From contig JAEPQD010000002.1 of assembly GCA_017642695.1 (NCBI GenBank), positions 434,001-498,000 on the forward strand: a stretch of DNA of 64,000 nucleotides, read 5' to 3'. Positions 40,973 through 49,933 of the stretch are shown piece by piece; within the stretch, counting starts at the first letter, position 1; every line of letters starts with the position of its first letter. The position numbers were made by a program, and so were the translations under genes. The DNA is from Parvibaculum sp. (lineage in GTDB: Bacteria > Pseudomonadota > Alphaproteobacteria > Parvibaculales > Parvibaculaceae). A model generated the notes under the pieces. That model was not told the origin of the DNA, did no database searches, and saw nothing but the letters and a program-made list of their open reading frames with translations.

Positions 40973-42751
40973 GTGGCTGTGGAAAACGAGGTTCTGGCGG
41001 CGGGAGCGGCGGTCGAGGCGGTGGCGGAGGGCATCCATGTCCCCTACCTCAAGGAAGTGATCATCTTCCTGATCGCAGCGGTCGCCGTGATGCCGCTTTT
41101 CCACTGGTTTCGCGCGAGCACGGTGCTCGGTTACCTGTTCATCGGGGCGCTGATCGGGCCGCACGGTTTCGCGCTTATCGCCGAGGGGGTCGGGCTCTCG
41201 CAGATCGGCGAGCTCGGCGTCGTGTTCCTGCTGTTCACCATCGGCCTCGAACTGTCGTGGCAGCGGCTCCGCTCGATGCGCACCTATGTGCTCGGCCTTG
41301 GGGGCGCGCAGGTGCTGGCCTGCGGCTTCGCGCTTCTGGGCCTGTTCTACATGGCGGGACTTTCATTGCCTGCCTCGACTGTTCTGGGGTTCGCGCTCGC
41401 GCTTTCCTCGACCGCGATCGTGACGCAGCTCCTGATCGAGCGCGGCGAGTTCGCCGCGCAGCCGGGGCGCATCGCCTTCTCGATCCTGCTGATGCAGGAC
41501 CTCGCGGTCGTTCCGATCCTCGTCATGGTGTCGATCTTCAGCGCCTATGCGGCAGGTGGCGACGACGTCAACATGTTCAGCCTGGCGGGTATGGCGGTGC
41601 TGAAGGCGACGCTTGCGGTGGCCCTCATCCTGACCGCCGGGCGCTACCTGTTGCGCTGGATCTACGGTGTCGTCGCGCGGACGCAGAACCCGGAACTGTT
41701 TCTCGCGCTGTCGCTGCTTGCGGCGCTGCTGACAGCGGTGGCGACGGGGGCCGCGGGGCTCTCGATGGCGCTCGGCGCGTTCCTCGCGGGACTGCTGCTT
41801 TCCGATACCGAGTTCAGGCCGCAGATCGAGACCGACATCCAGCCGTTCAAGGCACTGCTGCTGGGGCTCTTCTTCATCAGCGTCGGCATCGGCATGGATT
41901 TTTCCGTGTTCTGGGACAATTTCGATGCGGTGCTCGGGCTGATCGCGGTGTTCCTGGTGCTGAAGACGGCGCTGATCGCGGCGCTTACCCTGTCGTTCGG
42001 GCAGTCGCGGCTGTGTTCGCTGCGGACGGGGCTGCTGCTCGCGTCGGGCGGCGAATTCGCCTTCGTGGTGATCGCGGGGGCGGCGGATGGCGGTGTCGTG
42101 CCGCTGGCGGTCGCGCATGTGGTGCAGCTTTCGGCGGCCGTGTCGATGGCGCTGACGCCGGGGCTTGCGTCGCTCGGGGCATGGCTGCAGAAGCGGTTCG
42201 ACGGAATGGAAGGCGACCGCGAGCGCGATGCGGACGGGACGACGGAGGGGCTCGAGGCGCATGTCATCATCGCGGGCTATGGCCGCGTCGGGCGGACCAT
42301 CGGGCGGCTCTTGCGCGAGCAGCAATTGCCTTTCGTCGCGCTCGATCTCGATCCGGTGCGCTCGCGCGCGGCGCGGGTGCGTGGCGAACTCGTCTATTAC
42401 GGCGATGCGGCGCGGCCGGAGATGCTGGAGCGTGTCGGCATCGCGAAAGCGTCCGCCGTGGTCGTGACGCTCGACAACAGCGATGCGGCGAGCCGCCTCG
42501 TGCGGGCGCTGAGGACGAAATGGCCGAAGGTGCCGATCTATGCGCGCGCACGCGATCGCGAGCACATGCTGGAACTGGAAGCGGCAGGGGCGACGGCGGT
42601 TGTGCATGAGGCGCTTGAAGCCTCGCTGCAGCTTTCCGGCCATGTGTTGCGCGCGATCGGCGCCTCGTCGGAAGCGACGTCGACGCTGATCGAGCGCGTG
42701 CGCGTCGAGGTCTATGAGCGGCAGGTGAAGGCACCTGAAGAAGCTGGTTAG
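40973..42751 (+). CDS. CPA2 cation:proton antiporter, KefB/KefC type
   Basis: A 592-residue monovalent cation/proton antiporter. The N-terminal 380 residues are membrane-embedded with about 12 helices (for example ELGVVFLLFTIGLELSW and LALSLLAALLTAVATGAAG), and the C-terminal part is a KTN/RCK domain with a nucleotide-binding loop AHVIIAGYGRVGRTIGRLL. The start is GTG at 40973 or 40979; no strong ribosome binding site is visible. There is no adjacent kefF/kefG ancillary gene. It could be a glutathione-gated potassium efflux system, but the cytoplasmic gating residues need alignment. Its stop overlaps the stop of the convergent cupin gene. Confidence 0.9.
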   Translation: MAVENEVLAAGAAVEAVAEGIHVPYLKEVIIFLIAAVAVMPLFHWFRASTVLGYLFIGALIGPHGFALIAEGVGLSQIGELGVVFLLFTIGLELSWQRLRSMRTYVLGLGGAQVLACGFALLGLFYMAGLSLPASTVLGFALALSSTAIVTQLLIERGEFAAQPGRIAFSILLMQDLAVVPILVMVSIFSAYAAGGDDVNMFSLAGMAVLKATLAVALILTAGRYLLRWIYGVVARTQNPELFLALSLLAALLTAVATGAAGLSMALGAFLAGLLLSDTEFRPQIETDIQPFKALLLGLFFISVGIGMDFSVFWDNFDAVLGLIAVFLVLKTALIAALTLSFGQSRLCSLRTGLLLASGGEFAFVVIAGAADGGVVPLAVAHVVQLSAAVSMALTPGLASLGAWLQKRFDGMEGDRERDADGTTEGLEAHVIIAGYGRVGRTIGRLLREQQLPFVALDLDPVRSRAARVRGELVYYGDAARPEMLERVGIAKASAVVVTLDNSDAASRLVRALRTKWPKVPIYARARDREHMLELEAAGATAVVHEALEASLQLSGHVLRAIGASSEATSTLIERVRVEVYERQVKAPEEAG

Positions 42752-43101
42752 GCCTCGTAGATCGCGTAGTGCTTCCGCGTACGCTCCCGCACTTCCCATG
42801 TTCCCTTGAAGCCCGCCGGAATGACGAAGGCATCGCCCGCGCGGACGGTCATTGCCGCGCCGTCATCTCCCGTGATGACGCTGACCCCTTCGAGGATGTG
42901 GCAGAACTCGTGCTCGGTGTAGTGGATGCGCCAGGCGCCGGGGCCGCTCTCCCAGAAGCCGGAGAAGAATTTCCCGTCCGGCGAGGTGAAGAGATTCCAG
43001 GTCAGGCTCTCCGGCTTGCCCGAGACGATGCGCTCGGCCGGCGGCGCACCCTTGTCCGGCCGGAGGCCCGTGATGTCGAAGGGGATCAGCGGCGGCGTCA
43101 T
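42748..43101 (-). CDS. Small cupin-domain protein
   Basis: A 117-residue single cupin. The first motif is visible in IHYTEHEFCHILEGVSVITG (His, Glu, His positions of the metal site) and the second in GDAFVIPAGFKGTWEV. The preceding FFSGFWESGPGAWRI stretch is typical of the DUF861-like cupins annotated as enzymes or regulators of unknown role. It overlaps the Kef-type antiporter stop by four bases. Function unknown. Confidence 0.85.
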   Translation of the reverse strand: MTPPLIPFDITGLRPDKGAPPAERIVSGKPESLTWNLFTSPDGKFFSGFWESGPGAWRIHYTEHEFCHILEGVSVITGDDGAAMTVRAGDAFVIPAGFKGTWEVRERTRKHYAIYEA

Positions 43102-43258
43102 CTAAAACTCCCTTGGAATGCTCTCTTTGTTCGTTCTCAAAGCCTAGCACAACAGCCGTTTTTCACCTGCTTCCGGCCATATGGCCGGGTGCTTGCGAGG
43201 ACCTGCCCATGCACTTGGGGGCGTCCCGATAAAGGACAAATTGGGCCAGGAAGAGACA

Positions 43259-44509
43259 ATGAGCGTTTCGAGCGAAGATTTCACGATGGAAGGGGAGCGC
43301 GCCGCGCGCGGCTGGCGCCCCCGGGGAAGTTCGGCGCGGTTCCGGGCCGGCTACAAGGCGCGGCTGGCGCATGCAGCGGGGATCACGGTCTATGAAAGCC
43401 TCGAGGCGGCCGAGCCCGTCTGGCGCGCGTTCGAGCCACGTGCAGCCGGCACCGCCTTCCAGAGTTTCGACTGGCTTTCCGCCTGGCACCGAAATGTCGG
43501 CGAGGCGGCCGGCATTGCGCCCGCTATCGCCGTCGTCGCGCGGCAGGGCGAGACGCTGCTCGTGGCGCCGCTCGGCATCGAGCGCCGGCTGGGGCTGCGC
43601 CGTCTCGTCTGGCTGGGTGGGCGGCTTGCGGACTACAAGGGGCCGCTCGTGGCGCCGGACTTCGCGGCGCGGATGGCGGCAGAGGATTTCGCCGCGCTCT
43701 GGACACAGATCCGCCGCGCGTTGCCGCCGCACGATCTCATTCTCATGGAAGACCAGCCGGTTTCGCTCGGCACGCCGGGCGCACCCTTCACCAATCCCTT
43801 CGCCGGACTTGGCGGGGCGCCGGCGCCGGATGCAGCCTATGTATTCGACCTGCCGGAGACGTTCGAGGAATTCTCGCAGCGCTACCGCGCGGAGACGCGC
43901 CGCGCCGACCGCTCGAAGATGCGCAAGCTCGAGGCGGAGGGCGAGGTGACGTTCCGCTTCGCGGAGACGCCGGACGAGAGGCGGGCGATGGTGGAAGAGA
44001 TTCTCGCGCGCAAGGCGGCGCAACTCGCGGCGCAGGGCATATCGTCGATCTTCGAGGACGAAGGCCATCTTGCCGCGTGGCGCGACCTTGCCATGCTGCC
44101 AGCGGAGAAACAGTTGCTGGAAGTGGCGGAGCTGCGGCTCGACGGGGAGTTCCTGTCCGGCAGCGTCGGCCATGTCTGGCACGGGCGGAACACGCTGATG
44201 GTGCACACCTACGATCCGGCGAAGCTGCCTCGGCTCTCGCCGGGCCGGCTGCACCTCCTGAAGCTCATCCAGTCGAGCATCGAACGCGGCATCGCGACCT
44301 ACGATCTCTCGGTCGGCTATGCGGCCTACAAGGAAAGTTTCTGCGACAGGCCGACGGAAATGCGCAATACCGTCGCGGCAGCAAGTGCATTCGGCATGCC
44401 TGTCGCGCTGGCGATGCGCTCCGGCTTCGCGCTGAAGCGCTTCATCAAGAACGATCCGAGGCTGATGGCATTGGTGCAGAAGACGCGCGGGCGCTTCGCA
44501 CGCGGCTGA
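43259..44509 (+). CDS. BioF2-like/GNAT-fold acetyltransferase
   Basis: A 416-residue protein with the acetyltransferase fold of the BioF2-like/CelD class. The N-terminal domain has RAAGTAFQSFDWLSAW and the C-terminal domain FLSGSVGHVWHGRNTLMVHTYDPAKLPRLSPGRLHLLKLI followed by YDLSVGYAAYKESFCD. The start ATG 43259 has AGGAAGAG nine bases upstream. Members are found in polysaccharide and hopanoid or capsule loci, but no such locus is visible here. It may be a stand-alone acyl or aminoacyl transferase. Confidence 0.8.
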   Translation: MSVSSEDFTMEGERAARGWRPRGSSARFRAGYKARLAHAAGITVYESLEAAEPVWRAFEPRAAGTAFQSFDWLSAWHRNVGEAAGIAPAIAVVARQGETLLVAPLGIERRLGLRRLVWLGGRLADYKGPLVAPDFAARMAAEDFAALWTQIRRALPPHDLILMEDQPVSLGTPGAPFTNPFAGLGGAPAPDAAYVFDLPETFEEFSQRYRAETRRADRSKMRKLEAEGEVTFRFAETPDERRAMVEEILARKAAQLAAQGISSIFEDEGHLAAWRDLAMLPAEKQLLEVAELRLDGEFLSGSVGHVWHGRNTLMVHTYDPAKLPRLSPGRLHLLKLIQSSIERGIATYDLSVGYAAYKESFCDRPTEMRNTVAAASAFGMPVALAMRSGFALKRFIKNDPRLMALVQKTRGRFARG

Positions 44510-44515
44510 CGCGTT

Positions 44516-45073
44516 TTACTGCGGCCGCGCGTCCCAGGGCTCCAGCGTGCCGGCGATGCGGCGGGGCAGGGGCATTTCCATCTGGGCGATGGCGGCCGCC
44601 GAAATTTCCTCATGATTGAGCCAGCGTGAAGCGCCGTTCTCCCGCACGAAACCGAGAACGACCTGTGCATAGGTGAGGTCCGGCTGGGCGGCGAGCGCAT
44701 CGGCGCGGAGCGTGGCGATGGAGGGCGCGCCGTTCTCGCCGGTGAGGATCGAGCGGCTGCCCATGACCTCCACGAGAAGACCGCCCGGCGCCATCAACGC
44801 GTCGAGCGCGGCGCGCAGCAGTTCGGCGCGGGGCCTTATCCATGTCAGCGCGATGTCGAAGGGGGCGTATTCTTCCAGCGCGCCGAGGAAGGCGGGTTCG
44901 TCGTCATAGGAAAGCGACAGGCACTCGCATTTTCCGTCGAGCGCCTCGTCGCCGAAGGAGAAATCCCCTGCCTTGCGCGAGACGATGACGGCCTTTTCGG
45001 CCTGCAGCGCCGCATGGCGCGCGGCGGCGGCAAGCATGCCGGTCGTGCCGAGGAGAAGCGCGTTTCCCGTCAT
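44516..45073 (-). CDS. Rossmann-fold protein, short SDR-like, unknown
   Basis: A 185-residue protein that opens with a dinucleotide-binding-like NALLLGTTGMLAAAARHAAL (Gly-x-Thr-Gly-Met) and has the alternating helix-strand pattern of a short Rossmann fold, but lacks the SDR catalytic Tyr-x3-Lys. PFDIALTWIRPRAELLRAALDALMAPGGLLVEVMG covers strands 4-5. I cannot assign a reaction; NAD(P)-binding without dehydrogenase activity is plausible. Convergent with the acetyltransferase gene, with a six-base gap. Confidence 0.65.
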   Translation of the reverse strand: MTGNALLLGTTGMLAAAARHAALQAEKAVIVSRKAGDFSFGDEALDGKCECLSLSYDDEPAFLGALEEYAPFDIALTWIRPRAELLRAALDALMAPGGLLVEVMGSRSILTGENGAPSIATLRADALAAQPDLTYAQVVLGFVRENGASRWLNHEEISAAAIAQMEMPLPRRIAGTLEPWDARPQ

Positions 45074-45083
45074 GCCGTTCCGA

Positions 45084-45461
45084 TCAGTCCGTCAGATCGT
45101 GCCAGGCATCGCGGAAGGCATGGCCGATGCTGGTGAAGAAGCCGTCCGCGACCTCGCCGCCTTCCTTGACGGCGTCCCGCGTGCCGTGGCCGATCTCGGT
45201 GGTGACCTCATCGGCGGTGTCGCCGACGGCGTGAACGGCGTCGCGGGTGCCGTGGCCGATGGCCTTTGTCGTGTCGCGCGCGCCATGACCGATCGCGGTC
45301 GTTGCATCGCGGACGCCGTGGCCGACGGTGCGGCCGCCTTCCTTGACGCCATCGACGGCCTCGCCCACGGGCGTACGCTCGTCGCTGTCGCCATCCTTCG
45401 CGAAGGCCGGGGCGGCTGCCAGAGAAACCGTCAGGGCAAGGACGGTCAGAATCGCGCGCAT
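45084..45461 (-). CDS. Secreted protein of seven 11-residue repeats
   Basis: A 125-residue protein with a signal peptide ending at PAFA-KD (about residue 21). From residue 46 to 122 it is seven tandem 11-residue units starting at 46, 57, 68, 79, 90, 101 and 112; four read (I/V)GHG-x-RDA-x3, e.g. IGHGTRDAVHA and IGHGTRDAVKE, one is degenerate (VGDTADEVTTE), one is GGEVADGFFTS, and the last is IGHAFRDAWHD. A hendecad spacing gives an amphipathic 11/3 helix as in LEA group 3, synuclein and apolipoprotein segments. Probably periplasmic. The function is unknown; the start ATG 45461 is supported by AAGGAGA upstream. Confidence 0.75.
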   Translation of the reverse strand: MRAILTVLALTVSLAAAPAFAKDGDSDERTPVGEAVDGVKEGGRTVGHGVRDATTAIGHGARDTTKAIGHGTRDAVHAVGDTADEVTTEIGHGTRDAVKEGGEVADGFFTSIGHAFRDAWHDLTD

Positions 45462-45542
45462 GGGTGAGTCTCCTTGAATGAACCTTTTCGCCGGGAACAT
45501 AGGCGGTGAATATGGCGAAAGCGTGCTTGTCGGACCAGGTCT

Positions 45543-46031
45543 TCAGTCTATGCCTTCAGGGGTCCGCTTCTTCCTGCGTTTCCGCTCGATCATGATGCCG
45601 GGATAACCCTTGAGGGGGGCGAGGGGTTCCCCGAGATATGCCCAGTCCGGCATCTCTCTCAGGCCCGCATGATAGCGCGGCTCGCGGCCGACGCGGCTTT
45701 CGAAGAGCGCATAGGGAATGTTGATCACGTGGCGGGAGCGCTCGCGCTCGTAGAAGAGCGGCGTGCCGCAGCGGCGGCAGAAGCTGCGCGCGACGCCCGG
45801 CTCCTCGTGGCGCGTTATGTCGTCTTCGCCGTCAAGGAGGCGGAAGCGCTTCTTCCAGCTTCCGACCCAGGCCATGGAGGCAGCGCCCGTCGTCGCCCGC
45901 GTCGCCTCAGAGTGATCGTGGAAGGCCCAAATCGCCGGATACATGATCTCGAAGCGGACCGCGCCGCAGCGGCAGGCGCCCGCGACCCATTCGGGATTGG
46001 AGAGCGTTCGTTTCTTCGCCGGTTTTGCCAT
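45543..46031 (-). CDS. GFA-family (CENP-V domain) zinc protein
   Basis: A 162-residue member of the glutathione-dependent formaldehyde-activating enzyme/CENP-V fold. Zinc-binding cysteines are in VAGACRCGAVRFEI (Cys-x-Cys) and FCRRCGTPLFYER (Cys-x2-Cys); the intermediate His-Ser region is WAFHDHSEATR. The family is structurally defined but most members do not act on formaldehyde, so only the fold should be taken as annotated. Ends with a basic tail (RKRRKKRTPEGID). Confidence 0.85.
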   Translation of the reverse strand: MAKPAKKRTLSNPEWVAGACRCGAVRFEIMYPAIWAFHDHSEATRATTGAASMAWVGSWKKRFRLLDGEDDITRHEEPGVARSFCRRCGTPLFYERERSRHVINIPYALFESRVGREPRYHAGLREMPDWAYLGEPLAPLKGYPGIMIERKRRKKRTPEGID

Positions 46032-46175
46032 GCTTGTTCCCGCGTTTCCTGTTGCCTTGCAGCATAGGGCTTTCGCGGGGCCCGTGCGATTTCATCCGTT
46101 GACGGAAACGTGAATTGCCGTGCGCGGCCCCGCTTCCCAGATTGGCATCGCAACAAGGGCTGAAGGGAGGACCCA

Positions 46176-46583
46176 ATGGACGGATTCATGCAGGCGCTGC
46201 AGGAAGCGAGCGCGTCGCAGGACGCCTATGTGGCGGCGCTGCCGATGTGGGTGCAGTACTGGATGTACTGGATGATGGCGGTGCTGTTCGTTGCGCCGCT
46301 CATCTTCGCCTTCTGGCGGGCGGAAGCGCGCTGGCTGGTGCTGGCGATGATCGCGACCATCGTCTCGACCATGGCGCTCGGCATGGCGGTGGGCTGGAAC
46401 AAGCTCTGGGGCGTCACGCATCTCATCTTCTGGACGCCGGTCGTCATCTACTACATCCGGCGCTGGCCGCAGATCGAGAAGAAGAGCGTGTTCGGCGTGT
46501 GGTTCGTGCTCGCGCTTGCGACGATGATCGTGTCGCTCGTGTTCGATGCAAAGGACTTCGTCGAATATCTGATGGGTGTGTGA
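46176..46583 (+). CDS. Small integral membrane protein, unknown
   Basis: A 135-residue protein with three or four hydrophobic helices: WMMAVLFVAPLIFAFW (about 31-46), WLVLAMIATIVSTMALGMAV (54-73), LIFWTPVVIYYI (80-92, after the invariant-looking WGVTHLIFW) and VWFVLALATMIVSLVF (107-122). The start ATG is preceded by AAGGGAGG. No family recognised with confidence. Convergent with uvrB. Confidence 0.75.
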   Translation: MDGFMQALQEASASQDAYVAALPMWVQYWMYWMMAVLFVAPLIFAFWRAEARWLVLAMIATIVSTMALGMAVGWNKLWGVTHLIFWTPVVIYYIRRWPQIEKKSVFGVWFVLALATMIVSLVFDAKDFVEYLMGV

Positions 46584-46670
46584 GGGGGCGCTTCGCCGCA
46601 CCCTCGTCACAGCCATCAACGTCATGACGCGCTTCATGCGGGACCGTGACGACACAGGTGGGAGAGAGGC

Positions 46671-48992
46671 CTACCGCTTCTTGTACTTCCTTGCCCTTGT
46701 CCCCGGCTTGCCGCTTGTCGAGCGGCCCTTGGTCGCTGTGCGGGCGACGCTTTCCTCGACCGCCGATTGCCGAGCCATCGGGTCGTCGGCGATGGCGAGT
46801 TCGGTGGCTTCGAGGCGTTTGATCTCGTCGCGGAGCCGTGCGGCGGTTTCGAATTCGAGGTCGGCGGCGGCTTCCTTCATCTTGTGTTCGAGATCGGCGA
46901 TGTGGGCGCGCAGGTTGTGGCCGATGAAGCTCTCGTCGGCCTCGCCGGTGTCGACGCGGACATGATCGCGCTCATAGACGCTTTCGAGGATGTCGCCGAT
47001 GTTGCGGCGGATCGATTCCGGCGTGATGCCGTGTTCCTCGTTATAGGCCTTCTGCTTCTCGCGGCGGCGCGCGGTCTCGGCCATGGCGCGTTCGAGCGAG
47101 CCGGTGATGTTGTCGGCATAGAGGATGACGCGGCCGTCGACATTGCGCGCGGCGCGGCCGATGGTCTGGATGAGTGACGTTTCGGAGCGGAGGAAACCTT
47201 CCTTGTCGGCGTCGAGAATGGCGACGAGCGCGCATTCCGGGATGTCGAGGCCCTCGCGCAGCAGGTTGATGCCGATCAGCACATCGAAGGCACCGAGACG
47301 GAGATCGCGGATGATCTCGATGCGCTCCAGCGTGTCGATGTCCGAATGCATGTAGCGGACGCGGATGCCCTGCTCGTGCATGTATTCGGTGAGGTCCTCG
47401 GCCATGCGCTTCGTCAGCGTCGTGACGAGCACGCGCTGGCCCTTGGCGGCGACTTCGCGGCATTCCGCGATCAGGTCGTCCACCTGCGTCGCGACGGGGC
47501 GGATGATGGTCGGCGGGTCGATGAGGCCGGTCGGGCGGATCACCTGTTCCACGAAGACGCCGCCCGTCTGGTCCATTTCCCAGGGACCGGGCGTCGCCGA
47601 GACGAAGACCGATTGCGGGCGCATCGCGTTCCATTCCTCGAACCGCATCGGGCGGTTGTCGACGGCGGAGGGCAGGCGGAAGCCGTATTCCGCGAGCGTC
47701 GACTTGCGCTTGTAGTCGCCCCGGAACATGCCGCCGATCTGCGGCACGGTGACATGGCTCTCGTCGGCGAAGACGAGGGCATTGTCCGGCAGATATTCGA
47801 AGAGGGTAGGCGGCGGCTCGCCGGGCTTGCGGCCCGTCAGGTAGCGCGAATAGTTCTCGATGCCGGCGCAGGAACCCGTCGCCTCCATCATCTCGATGTC
47901 GAACTGGGTGCGCTGTTCGAGGCGCTGCGCCTCCAGCAGCTTGCCCTGGCCCTTCAATTCCTGCAGGCGGACCTGGAGGTCGTGCTTGATCTCCTCGATG
48001 GCCTGATTGAGCGTCGGGCGCGGCGTGACGTAATGCGAGTTCGCGTAGAGCTTCACTTCCTCGAAGGTGTCGGTCTTGTGGCCGGTCAGGGGATCGAACT
48101 CGGCGATCTCCTCGACCTCGTCGCCGAACAGCGAGATGCGCCAGGCACGATCCTCGTAATGCGCGGGGAAGACCTCGATGGTGTCGCCGCGCACGCGGAA
48201 GGTGCCGCGGGCGAAGGCCTGGTCGTTGCGCTTGTATTGCAGGGCGACGAGATCGGCGATCAGCTGCTTGCGCTCGAGCCGCTCGCCGAGCTTCACGCCG
48301 AAGGTCATGGCCGAATAGGTTTCGACCGAGCCGATACCGTAGATGCAGGAAACGGAAGCGACGATGATGACGTCGTCGCGCTCCAGCAGCGCGCGTGTCG
48401 CGGCGTGGCGCATGCGGTCGATCTGCTCGTTGATCGAGCTTTCCTTTTCTATGTAGGTGTCGGTGCGCGGCACATAGGCTTCAGGCTGGTAGTAGTCGTA
48501 ATAGGAAACGAAATATTCGACCGCGTTTTCCGGGAAGAAGCTCTTGAACTCGCCATAGAGCTGGGCGGCGAGCGTCTTGTTGGGGGCGAGGATGAGGGCC
48601 GGGCGCTGGGTGCGCTCGATCACCTGCGCCATGGTGTAGGTCTTGCCGGAGCCGGTGACGCCGAGAAGCACCTGTTCGCGGTCGCCCTCATTGACGCCCT
48701 TGACCAGTTCCTCGATGGCGGTGGGCTGGTCGCCCGCGGGCTGGTATTCGGAGACGAGCCTGAGGCGGCGGCCGCCTTCCGACTTTTCCGGGCGCTCGGG
48801 CCGATGCGGCGCGAAAAGCGGCCAGCTTGCCGGGTCGCCCTGCAGCGCGCCCGCCCATGTGTCGCGGTCGGGCGCGAGGCCGCCTTCCGGTACGAAATTC
48901 GCGCCGGGGGCTTCCGCAAGACCGGATGGTTTCCGGGGCAGCGGCCTTTCGGAGCCGCGCCCGAAGCTTTTGGGACCATTATTGTGCGCCAT
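46671..48992 (-). CDS. uvrB: Excinuclease ABC subunit B
   Basis: DNA damage recognition helicase-like subunit of nucleotide excision repair. 773 residues, longer than the usual 660-680: the conserved start [21 protein letters not shown] segment begins only at about residue 77, after a Pro/Gly-rich N-terminal extension common in alphaproteobacteria, and there is a basic tail ([19 protein letters not shown]). Motifs: Walker [13 protein letters not shown], the beta-hairpin region [12 protein letters not shown], Walker B FVDESH-like [14 protein letters not shown], and C-terminal UVR ([24 protein letters not shown]). Pairs functionally with uvrC at 36.2-38.1 kb. Confidence 0.97.
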   Translation of the reverse strand: MAHNNGPKSFGRGSERPLPRKPSGLAEAPGANFVPEGGLAPDRDTWAGALQGDPASWPLFAPHRPERPEKSEGGRRLRLVSEYQPAGDQPTAIEELVKGVNEGDREQVLLGVTGSGKTYTMAQVIERTQRPALILAPNKTLAAQLYGEFKSFFPENAVEYFVSYYDYYQPEAYVPRTDTYIEKESSINEQIDRMRHAATRALLERDDVIIVASVSCIYGIGSVETYSAMTFGVKLGERLERKQLIADLVALQYKRNDQAFARGTFRVRGDTIEVFPAHYEDRAWRISLFGDEVEEIAEFDPLTGHKTDTFEEVKLYANSHYVTPRPTLNQAIEEIKHDLQVRLQELKGQGKLLEAQRLEQRTQFDIEMMEATGSCAGIENYSRYLTGRKPGEPPPTLFEYLPDNALVFADESHVTVPQIGGMFRGDYKRKSTLAEYGFRLPSAVDNRPMRFEEWNAMRPQSVFVSATPGPWEMDQTGGVFVEQVIRPTGLIDPPTIIRPVATQVDDLIAECREVAAKGQRVLVTTLTKRMAEDLTEYMHEQGIRVRYMHSDIDTLERIEIIRDLRLGAFDVLIGINLLREGLDIPECALVAILDADKEGFLRSETSLIQTIGRAARNVDGRVILYADNITGSLERAMAETARRREKQKAYNEEHGITPESIRRNIGDILESVYERDHVRVDTGEADESFIGHNLRAHIADLEHKMKEAAADLEFETAARLRDEIKRLEATELAIADDPMARQSAVEESVARTATKGRSTSGKPGTRARKYKKR

Positions 48993-49072
48993 GCGCCCAA
49001 TATGGCCCGACTCAGCGCCGGTTCAAAGAGGAGGCCGCGCCGCTCTTGCCGGAAAGCGGCAGGAGACGTGCG

Positions 49073-49336
49073 TCAGGGCGCAGAGGGGCTGGCCGGGTTC
49101 TGGACAGGCGCGGGCTCCTGCCAGTCGGGCGTCTCCTCGGGCATCTCGTAGGGCGGCGTCGCGTCCGCGCCGCTCTGCGCGTCGTCGAGGCCCATGTCCG
49201 GCGCGCCGAAGAAGACAAAGGCGATGGCAAACAGTGCCACCACGGCCGCGACGGTCGAGATGGCGAAAACATAGCGCGTACCCGTACCGGTCACGCCTTG
49301 CCGTGCCTCGTCGGTTTTCTTTTCGGGGCCCGTCAT
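49073..49336 (-). CDS. Small single-span membrane protein, Pro-rich tail
   Basis: An 87-residue protein: cytoplasmic start, one membrane helix VFAISTVAAVVALFAIAFVFFG (about 23-44), then an acidic and proline-rich tail of about 40 residues (TPPYEMPEETPDWQEP, NPASPSAP). The start is preceded by AGGAGATACGC on the minus strand. No family recognised. It faces the next gene across a 117-base divergent gap. Confidence 0.65.
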   Translation of the reverse strand: MTGPEKKTDEARQGVTGTGTRYVFAISTVAAVVALFAIAFVFFGAPDMGLDDAQSGADATPPYEMPEETPDWQEPAPVQNPASPSAP

Positions 49337-49453
49337 GCGTATCTCCTGTCACTGTCTTGTCCGTCACCAAGGGAACTAGCGCGGAGGGACGGCGCGGCAA
49401 GGGCAGGAATCCGCCGCTTTCCATAGTGCCGGGGTTCTGCAATTCTCGGTTCC

Positions 49454-49933
49454 ATGAGCCAGGCCGCCGAAAATCCGCTCCCGCCCACGCCACCGATCCG
49501 GACGGGCGCACACTGGACGATCTATCTGCCCTCCCTCGTCGTCGCGCTTACATGGACGGTGGTCTATTTCTGGGCGATCTGGCAGGAGCCGCCGCTCACC
49601 GCCATCCGCGCCGTGGCGCTGGCCATCGAATCGGTGGTGGTGCCGCTGCTCCTCGTTCATGCGTTCCTGCGGGCGCGCGTTCTGCGGGCGGAAATTTCGG
49701 ACGGGGTGCTCGAGCTCACATGGGGCTTTCCCTACCGTCGCCACGCGCGGCTCGACATTCCCGGGATTTCGCTCGCGCAGGTGCGCCGCTCCTTCGCGCA
49801 GCGCCGGTTCGGCGGCGGGGCGCTGGCGCTGATCGCGCGCGACGGCGAGCGCTACCTGATCGCGGATCTCGCTGAGCCGGAGGCAATCGCCGCGGCGATC
49901 AACAACAGCAACAGAAAAAGAGATGCGGCATGA
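49454..49933 (+). CDS. Two-span membrane protein with PH-like domain, unknown
   Basis: A 159-residue protein with two N-terminal helices (WTIYLPSLVVALTWTVVYFWAI and AVALAIESVVVPLLLVHAFL) and a soluble C-terminal region of about 85 residues (LRAEISDGVLELTWGFPYRRHARLDIPGISLAQVRRS) that resembles the bacterial PH/YdbS type. It ends with an Asn/Lys-rich tail and overlaps the next gene by ATGA, so it is translated in tandem with the methyltransferase. Function unknown. Confidence 0.7.
   Translation: MSQAAENPLPPTPPIRTGAHWTIYLPSLVVALTWTVVYFWAIWQEPPLTAIRAVALAIESVVVPLLLVHAFLRARVLRAEISDGVLELTWGFPYRRHARLDIPGISLAQVRRSFAQRRFGGGALALIARDGERYLIADLAEPEAIAAAINNSNRKRDAA

Noticed and set aside
47346..49151. A 601-codon plus-strand frame over uvrB
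   Set aside because: Antisense to uvrB; no recognisable motif, and it crosses the start of uvrB into its upstream region.
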